Positions 23,434-26,736 of a DNA stretch of 26,736 nucleotides are shown here, one piece after another (position 1 is the first letter of the stretch; the number at the start of each line of letters is the position of its first letter). Source of the DNA: Microbacteriaceae bacterium. Its GTDB lineage: Bacteria > Actinomycetota > Actinomycetes > Actinomycetales > Microbacteriaceae. Made by a program: the position numbers and the translations under genes. The notes beneath the pieces are model-generated. The model worked only from the letters and a program-made list of their open reading frames with translations, was not told the origin of the DNA and did no database searches. The stretch spans positions 1-26,736 of the forward strand of contig JAHEGA010000044.1 of the NCBI GenBank assembly GCA_024639925.1, given 5' to 3'.

Positions 23434-24672
23434 CTACTTGCTCAGATGAGCAGTTTCGTCGTAGTCGCGCAATTCGTGGTCAACATTGCCGTTTCGGGCC
23501 AACACCCACACCGCCGGAATCTCACACACCACGACTGCCATCAAAAAGACCACGCTCGCAGTCCATGCGCCCGTAACCTGCAGCAACAGGCCCGCCAACA
23601 GAGGGCCAATCGCGGCGATGAAGTAGCCAATTTTGTTGACAAAACCGCTGAGAGCCAACGCAGACAAATGGTTATTGGTCCGCAGACCAATCAGTGTCAG
23701 CGAAAGCGGGAACGTCATCGGGCCCAGCGCCAAAAGCACCACCCAGAACAGCGTGCCAGTGGTGGGAGCGGCGAGAAGGCCGATCATCCCGGCAAGACCG
23801 CAAGCGACGGCGATGCCCACCAATGCACCCGCCCAGCGCGGGTTGGTGGCGAGGGGGGGAATGATCAAAGACATCGGGAACCCGGTGATGGTAAACACTC
23901 CCAGGGCAAAGGCTGCCTGCTCCACGCTGAATCCCGCCTGGTCGACGAGTAGTTGCGGCAACAGTGCAAACCAGGTGTAGGCCATGGTTCCAGAAACCGC
24001 GAAGATTCCCATGATGGACAGTGCTGTCGGTGACCGAAACAGCGAAACGGGAACAACCACGGGTATCAAACCGCTATCGAGGGCAGATTCTGCCCGGCTG
24101 CGCAGCCGGGCAACAGGCAGGACCAACAACCACGGCAAGGCGCCAACAAGGCTGACCAGCGCCCAGGACCCGAGTGAAATCCGCCAACCGGCCGCATCGG
24201 CAATGATGACGCCAAAGAACGAAGGTGCGGAGGAACTCACGGCCATTGCCGTTCCATAGACCGCTGTCACCAGGCCAATTGCGCGCGGGGCGTAGAGCTT
24301 GACCAAGCCGGGAATGATCACATTTCCGACTCCCGCAGCGACCATCAGAACAGCCGTGGCGACGAAGAGAGACAGGTAGCTTGGCGAAATTCCGCGCCAC
24401 ACGTGGGCGAGCGCGCCCAATACTGCTACGGCAATGGCCGCCGATTCGATTCCGACTTTCCTCGCAAACCAGGGGGAAAACCAGGCAGCCAACGCGTAGG
24501 CCACCGGCGGAATTGTGCCGATAATGCCCAGGGGTAGCCCCTCCATTGCCACATCCAGATCCATGACGGGAGCTAGTGGGGCAATCGCCGCAACACCCGT
24601 TCGAATCCCGAGCGCAAGAATGATGATGCCGGTGAGAGCAAAAACAGCGGTGGATCGTGTGGTCTGGGGCAC
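23434..24672 (-). CDS. MFS transporter, CynX/NimT-like
   Basis: The 412-residue protein has about twelve hydrophobic segments and the major-facilitator pattern, with a longer loop near residues 195-215 (RLRSRAESALDSGLIPVVVPVSLFRSP) dividing the two halves. The opening GIIILALGIRTGVAAIAPLAPVMDLDVAMEGLPLGIIGTIPPVAYALAAWFSPWFARKVG resembles the CynX/NimT (cyanate/nitroimidazole) branch, whose substrates are mostly unknown. GTG 24672 lies 9 bases after the ribF stop; TAGTCT, which includes that stop, lies 6 bases before the GTG and may be a leaderless -10. The next gene is the SorC-type regulator, which has its own promoter. A role in nucleoside or deoxy-sugar uptake is possible but rests only on position. 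Confidence 0.88.
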   Translation of the reverse strand: MPQTTRSTAVFALTGIIILALGIRTGVAAIAPLAPVMDLDVAMEGLPLGIIGTIPPVAYALAAWFSPWFARKVGIESAAIAVAVLGALAHVWRGISPSYLSLFVATAVLMVAAGVGNVIIPGLVKLYAPRAIGLVTAVYGTAMAVSSSAPSFFGVIIADAAGWRISLGSWALVSLVGALPWLLVLPVARLRSRAESALDSGLIPVVVPVSLFRSPTALSIMGIFAVSGTMAYTWFALLPQLLVDQAGFSVEQAAFALGVFTITGFPMSLIIPPLATNPRWAGALVGIAVACGLAGMIGLLAAPTTGTLFWVVLLALGPMTFPLSLTLIGLRTNNHLSALALSGFVNKIGYFIAAIGPLLAGLLLQVTGAWTASVVFLMAVVVCEIPAVWVLARNGNVDHELRDYDETAHLSK

Positions 24673-24678
24673 CGGCTC

Positions 24679-24684
24679 AGACTA
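24679..24684 (-). promoter_or_regulatory. Candidate -10 element for a leaderless MFS transcript
   Basis: TAGTCT on the minus strand ends 6 bases before the MFS GTG; its first three bases are the ribF stop codon. No good -35 is seen. It would allow the transporter to be expressed apart from ribF. Confidence 0.35.
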
Positions 24685-25629
24685 CGCCTTGGAGAGGCGT
24701 TGGAGTGTGTCTCGAATCACCTGTTCATCCGCGCTCATTTGTGCGGCCAACGCATCGCTCGAGGGGAATACCTGCATACCTCGAATGAAATCAACAAACT
24801 CAACGCGGATAGTTTCCCCATACAGATCTAAGCGCTGGTCGAGCAAATGTGACTCCACCACGCTTTCGGTCAACTCGCCAAAAGTCGGGTTCACTCCCAC
24901 TGAGGTGGCGGCGGGGTATGAGACACCCTGGTGGGTCACAAACGTGGCATACACACCATCGGCCGGCATGTACCCCTCAAGAGGTTGAGAGAGATTAGCA
25001 GTGGGATATCCCATTTCTCGTCCACGCTGGGCTCCGGCACCCACTTCACCTCTCACAGCGTGGTAGCGACCCAGCAGGTTCGCCGCTTCGGCGACTTCGC
25101 CGCGCGATAGGTGCTCGCGAATCATGGTGGAAGAGATTCGCTCGCCCTCCTCCTGGCAGAAATCAGCAACCACTTCAACACGGAATCCCCAGTGGCGACC
25201 CTCGTCTCGCAACGAATCGATTGTCCCCTTTCCGCCGTGGCCGTAGCGAAAGTCTTCACCCACGAGGACAACCCCGGCGGAAAGCCCCTCGGCAAGGACA
25301 GTCTGTGAAAAGTCGGCATGGTCCAGCGCCGACAGCTCATCGTCAAACGGCAACACCACGACTCGAGACACCCCAGCCTTCGAGAGCAGTTCGACTTTCT
25401 GCCCGTCACTGACAATACGATCGGGTGCTTCTCCTGGACGAAGAGTGACGTGAGGGTGGCGATCAAAAGTAATGACGGTGCTTTCGGATTTTCCGGCCAA
25501 GCCGGTCAGTTGCCCCAGCACCTGACGGTGGCCGCGGTGGACACCATCAAACTTTCCAATCGTGACAGCGCGTCGCCGACCATCGCCCGGCAGCGAATCA
25601 AGCCCGTAATTGACGACTACCGGGCTCAT
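24682..25629 (-). CDS. ribF: Bifunctional riboflavin kinase / FAD synthetase
   Basis: RibF phosphorylates riboflavin to FMN and then adenylates it to FAD. The 315-residue protein has the N-terminal adenylyltransferase with GKFDGVHRGHRQVL at 25-38 (the (H/R)xGH nucleotidyl-transfer motif), VGEDFRYGHGGKG, and ISSTMIREHLSRGEVAEAANLLGRYHAVRGEV leading into the kinase domain. The kinase has GREMGYPTANL (the PTAN flavin/ATP motif), GVYATFV, TSVGVNPTFGE and VESHLLD. The ATG at 25629 makes an ATGA overlap with the preceding membrane-protein gene; a frame to 25719 lies inside that gene and is rejected. In related genomes it usually adjoins truB. Confidence 0.96.
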   Translation of the reverse strand: MSPVVVNYGLDSLPGDGRRRAVTIGKFDGVHRGHRQVLGQLTGLAGKSESTVITFDRHPHVTLRPGEAPDRIVSDGQKVELLSKAGVSRVVVLPFDDELSALDHADFSQTVLAEGLSAGVVLVGEDFRYGHGGKGTIDSLRDEGRHWGFRVEVVADFCQEEGERISSTMIREHLSRGEVAEAANLLGRYHAVRGEVGAGAQRGREMGYPTANLSQPLEGYMPADGVYATFVTHQGVSYPAATSVGVNPTFGELTESVVESHLLDQRLDLYGETIRVEFVDFIRGMQVFPSSDALAAQMSADEQVIRDTLQRLSKA

Positions 25630-26042
25630 GCGCTCACCGGCGTCTTGCGAAGCCACCACAATCCGAGAATGGGCAGCACCAGGGGGATGAACAGGTATCC
25701 CATGCCGAACTGAGACCACACAGTGGCATCGGGGAATAGGTCCGGGCGCAGCACGCTGAGCGCACCCACACCCAGCACCCCGAGGAGTTCAATCACGAGA
25801 GCGACCCAGGCCACCACACGGGCAGCTCGCCGAGCGCTGAGCGCTACCGAAATAGTCACGACGAGATACAAAGATGCCGCCACCACCGACAACGAGTACG
25901 CAAGTGGGGCTTCGGGAAATTTTGTCAGCACTTGAAAGCTTGAGCGCCCGAGACCGGCAAGCGTCAAGACCGCGTAGGTAGCGACGATCAGCCGGTGGGA
26001 ACCCACCGCGCGTTCGGCACGAGTGTCGGAGGAAGAGGTCAT
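25626..26042 (-). CDS. Four-helix membrane protein of unknown function
   Basis: The 138-residue protein begins MTSSSDTRAERAVGSHR and has four hydrophobic segments at about 16-36, 44-68, 72-96 and 112-131. The last reads FGMGYLFIPLVLPILGLWWL and ends with a short basic tail. I recognise no catalytic motif and cannot name a function. ATG 26042 is 4 bases after the lepA stop. A frame reaching 26117 would add 25 residues that overlap lepA and read like its shadow. The stop makes an ATGA overlap with ribF. Tight packing on both sides shows it is a real, co-translated gene. Confidence 0.8.
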   Translation of the reverse strand: MTSSSDTRAERAVGSHRLIVATYAVLTLAGLGRSSFQVLTKFPEAPLAYSLSVVAASLYLVVTISVALSARRAARVVAWVALVIELLGVLGVGALSVLRPDLFPDATVWSQFGMGYLFIPLVLPILGLWWLRKTPVSA

Positions 26043-26046
26043 CGCG

Positions 26047-26736
26047 TCACTTCTCTTTTTTCTTCTCCACATCGCCCGAGAGTGCTGCGATGAAGGCATC
26101 CTGCGGAACTTCGACACGACCCACCATCTTCATGCGCTTCTTGCCTTCTTTTTGCTTCTCCAGCAACTTGCGCTTTCGCGTGATGTCGCCGCCATAACAC
26201 TTTGCCAGCACATCCTTACGCACCGCCCGAATGTTTTCCCGGGCAATAATCCGAGCGCCGATGGCCGCTTGAATGGGGACTTCAAACTGCTGGCGCGGAA
26301 TCAACTCACGAAGCCGCTGCGTCATCAACACACCGTAGGCGTAGGCCTTATCCCGGTGGACGATCGCACTAAACGCATCCACCCTATCCCCCTGCAGCAG
26401 AATATCGACCTTGACGAGATCGCCCTCCGCGTCACCGGCAGGCTCGTAATCAAGGGACGCGTAACCCGCGGTTTTGGATTTGAGTTGATCAAAGAAGTCG
26501 AAGACGATTTCACCCAGTGGAATCGTGTATCGAATCTCCACCCGGTCTTCGCCGAGGTACTCCATGCCCTGCAAAACACCCCGGCGAGACTGGCACAACT
26601 CCATAATCACCCCGACGTAATCCTTGGGCGCAAGAACTGCGGCATTCACCACGGGCTCGAGCACGGTGCTGACTTTTCCGGTCGGGAATTCACTGGGGTT
26701 CGTCACCAGCAGGTCGGTCCCGTCGTCTAACTCCAC
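26047..26736 (-). CDS. lepA: Elongation factor 4 (LepA), C-terminal part, cut by the right edge
   Basis: LepA is a ribosome-bound translational GTPase thought to aid back-translocation or ribosome assembly. Only the last 229 residues are in the window; the GTPase domain is outside, and the first codon here, GTG at the edge, is internal and not a start. Visible are VEIRYTIPLGEIVFDFFDQLKSKTAGYASLDYEP (the EF-G domain V-like region) and the LepA-specific C-terminal domain: ARENIRAVRKDVLAKCYGGDITRKRKLLEKQKEGKKRMKMVGRVEVPQDAFIAAL, which is diagnostic. The usual tail is slightly extended by VEKKKEK. It leads the lepA-membrane protein-ribF block. Confidence 0.96.
   Translation of the reverse strand: MELDDGTDLLVTNPSEFPTGKVSTVLEPVVNAAVLAPKDYVGVIMELCQSRRGVLQGMEYLGEDRVEIRYTIPLGEIVFDFFDQLKSKTAGYASLDYEPAGDAEGDLVKVDILLQGDRVDAFSAIVHRDKAYAYGVLMTQRLRELIPRQQFEVPIQAAIGARIIARENIRAVRKDVLAKCYGGDITRKRKLLEKQKEGKKRMKMVGRVEVPQDAFIAALSGDVEKKKEK

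Noticed and set aside
1..26736. CRISPR arrays, tRNA or rRNA genes, insertion sequences, prophage or toxin-antitoxin genes
   Set aside because: I looked for direct repeats with spacers, cloverleaf patterns and transposase or integrase proteins on both strands and saw none; the space is filled by housekeeping and metabolic genes.

Overview
The window is about 26.7 kb of densely packed bacterial chromosome with moderately high GC content. Every gene I can support lies on the minus strand, so transcription runs from right to left. Gene content and order (lepA, ribF, truB, hemW-hrcA-dnaJ-rsmE-HIT-phoH-ybeY-corC-era, leuA, recO-uppS, glyS-dusB-dgt-dnaG), GTG/TTG starts, the long actinobacterial LeuA and likely leaderless promoters point to an actinobacterium. 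My best guess is a streamlined member of the Microbacteriaceae/Micrococcales; this is inferred from layout and protein character, not from a database search. I see no tRNA, rRNA, insertion sequence, CRISPR array or phage gene, and no gene-free stretch longer than about 150 bases.

Reading from the right edge along the direction of transcription: the C-terminal half of lepA (EF4), a small membrane protein and ribF form one tight block. Next is a metabolic cassette: a CynX/NimT-like MFS transporter, a SorC-type regulator, deoC, a full aldehyde dehydrogenase and a short aldehyde-dehydrogenase pseudoenzyme. It sits between ribF and truB, two genes that are usually neighbours. After truB come a second small membrane protein and hemW. 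Then follow hrcA-dnaJ-rsmE, headed by a CIRCE-like operator, and HIT-phoH-ybeY-corC-era. leuA comes next, behind a 16-codon leader peptide with four consecutive leucine codons and competing RNA stems. The window ends with recO-uppS-glyS-dusB-dgt and dnaG plus a truncated 2-hydroxyacid dehydrogenase.

Within blocks, genes overlap or nearly touch: five junctions are ATGA overlaps, others are TAATG, TAGTG or TAGATG. At the heads of several blocks (dnaG, recO, the leu leader, the HIT gene, the MFS gene, the SorC regulator) a TANNNT-like hexamer lies 6 or 7 bases before the start codon, which suggests leaderless mRNAs and lets the strand be divided into likely operons.

The deo cassette makes metabolic sense. 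DeoC would split 2-deoxyribose-5-phosphate into glyceraldehyde-3-phosphate and acetaldehyde, the aldehyde dehydrogenase would oxidise the aldehyde, and the SorC regulator would control its own operon through a 12-bp perfect palindrome at its -35 region. The two adjacent aldehyde-dehydrogenase genes look like the two halves of an ALDH16-type enzyme carried as separate, translationally coupled subunits. This pair and the leu leader are the most interesting items in the window.
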